Source: Cryptomeria japonica (taxonomy: Eukaryota; Streptophyta; Pinopsida; Cupressales; Cupressaceae). From it: a stretch of DNA of 64,000 nt. Location of the stretch: NCBI RefSeq assembly GCF_030272615.1, contig NC_081415.1:375673392-375737391 (forward strand), given 5' to 3'. Both the position numbers and the translations under genes were made by a program. Below are positions 63,903-64,000 of the stretch, piece after piece. The notes under the pieces are model-generated. The model ran no database searches. It had not been told where the DNA came from and saw nothing but the letters and a program-made list of their open reading frames with translations. The first letter of the stretch is position 1; every line of letters starts with the position of its first letter.

Positions 63903-64000
63903 CTGTTGTGACCATTTCACACATCGCCCCATTAAAATGGGGACCCCCTCTTTTTTGCTTTTGTTTTCCCTGTTCTTCTCTCTGCTTCTAGGATTTTGAG
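63903..64000 (+). repeat. Family A LTR, 5' end, runs off the window
   Basis: TGTTGTGACCATTTCACACATCG followed by CCCCATTAAAATGGGGACCCCC matches the starts at 26308 and 47597. Intron 17 is therefore at least 2 kb and probably large. Confidence 0.85.

Overview
The window is nuclear DNA of a seed plant, most likely a gymnosperm. The reasons are one plant-type multi-exon gene with four introns of 4 to 18 kb, and introns packed with old, broken LTR retrotransposons. The species cannot be named from the sequence.

Only one host gene is supported: the 5' part of a Strawberry-notch/FORGETTER1 (SBNO/FGT1) family gene on the + strand. It starts at 3896 and still continues at the right edge. Seventeen exons (3896-62066) join without a frame break into 744 codons. 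In order they encode two LSD1-type Cys4 zinc fingers with a Leu-Pro repeat between them, an SF2-type helicase core (Walker [15 protein letters not shown] box, SAT motif), the conserved SBNO middle region, an acidic stretch and a PHD-type zinc finger. In Arabidopsis the family acts as a nuclear chromatin co-activator linked to heat-stress memory.

Layout. 1-3895: intergenic or upstream DNA with diverged tandem repeats and a possible promoter. 3896-6226: exons 1-5. Intron 5 (6227-24674) holds a degenerate Ty3/gypsy chromovirus (7027-13919) and a three-level nest: a 14518-23402 element with long inverted ends, carrying a solo LTR (15764-23063), carrying a complete Ty1/copia element (17003-23057). 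24675-25505: exons 6-8. Intron 8 (25506-29506) holds an LTR fragment joined to an orphan copia integrase fragment. 29507-29718: exons 9-10. Intron 10 (29719-43919) holds an inverted-end element, a 3.6 kb solo LTR on the - strand, an array of 35-bp palindromic units, a decayed copia pol with its 3' LTR, and a hAT transposase remnant. 43920-44973: exons 11-14. Intron 14 (44974-61535) holds many copies of one long-LTR family (called family A here), including a 3.2 kb solo LTR with a perfect 5-bp target duplication, plus two further solo elements with perfect 5-bp duplications. 61536-62066: exons 15-17, then intron 17.

The insertions sit in four introns, while the other complete introns run from 69 to 242 bp except intron 1 (1,052 bp). 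The least explained items are the 36502-36846 palindromic array, the 25-bp perfect hairpin next to an LTR end at 16929-16991, the class of the TGTAATGTCCCC-ended elements, and an inverted LTR composite at 55295-59009. No tRNA, rRNA or CRISPR array was recognised.
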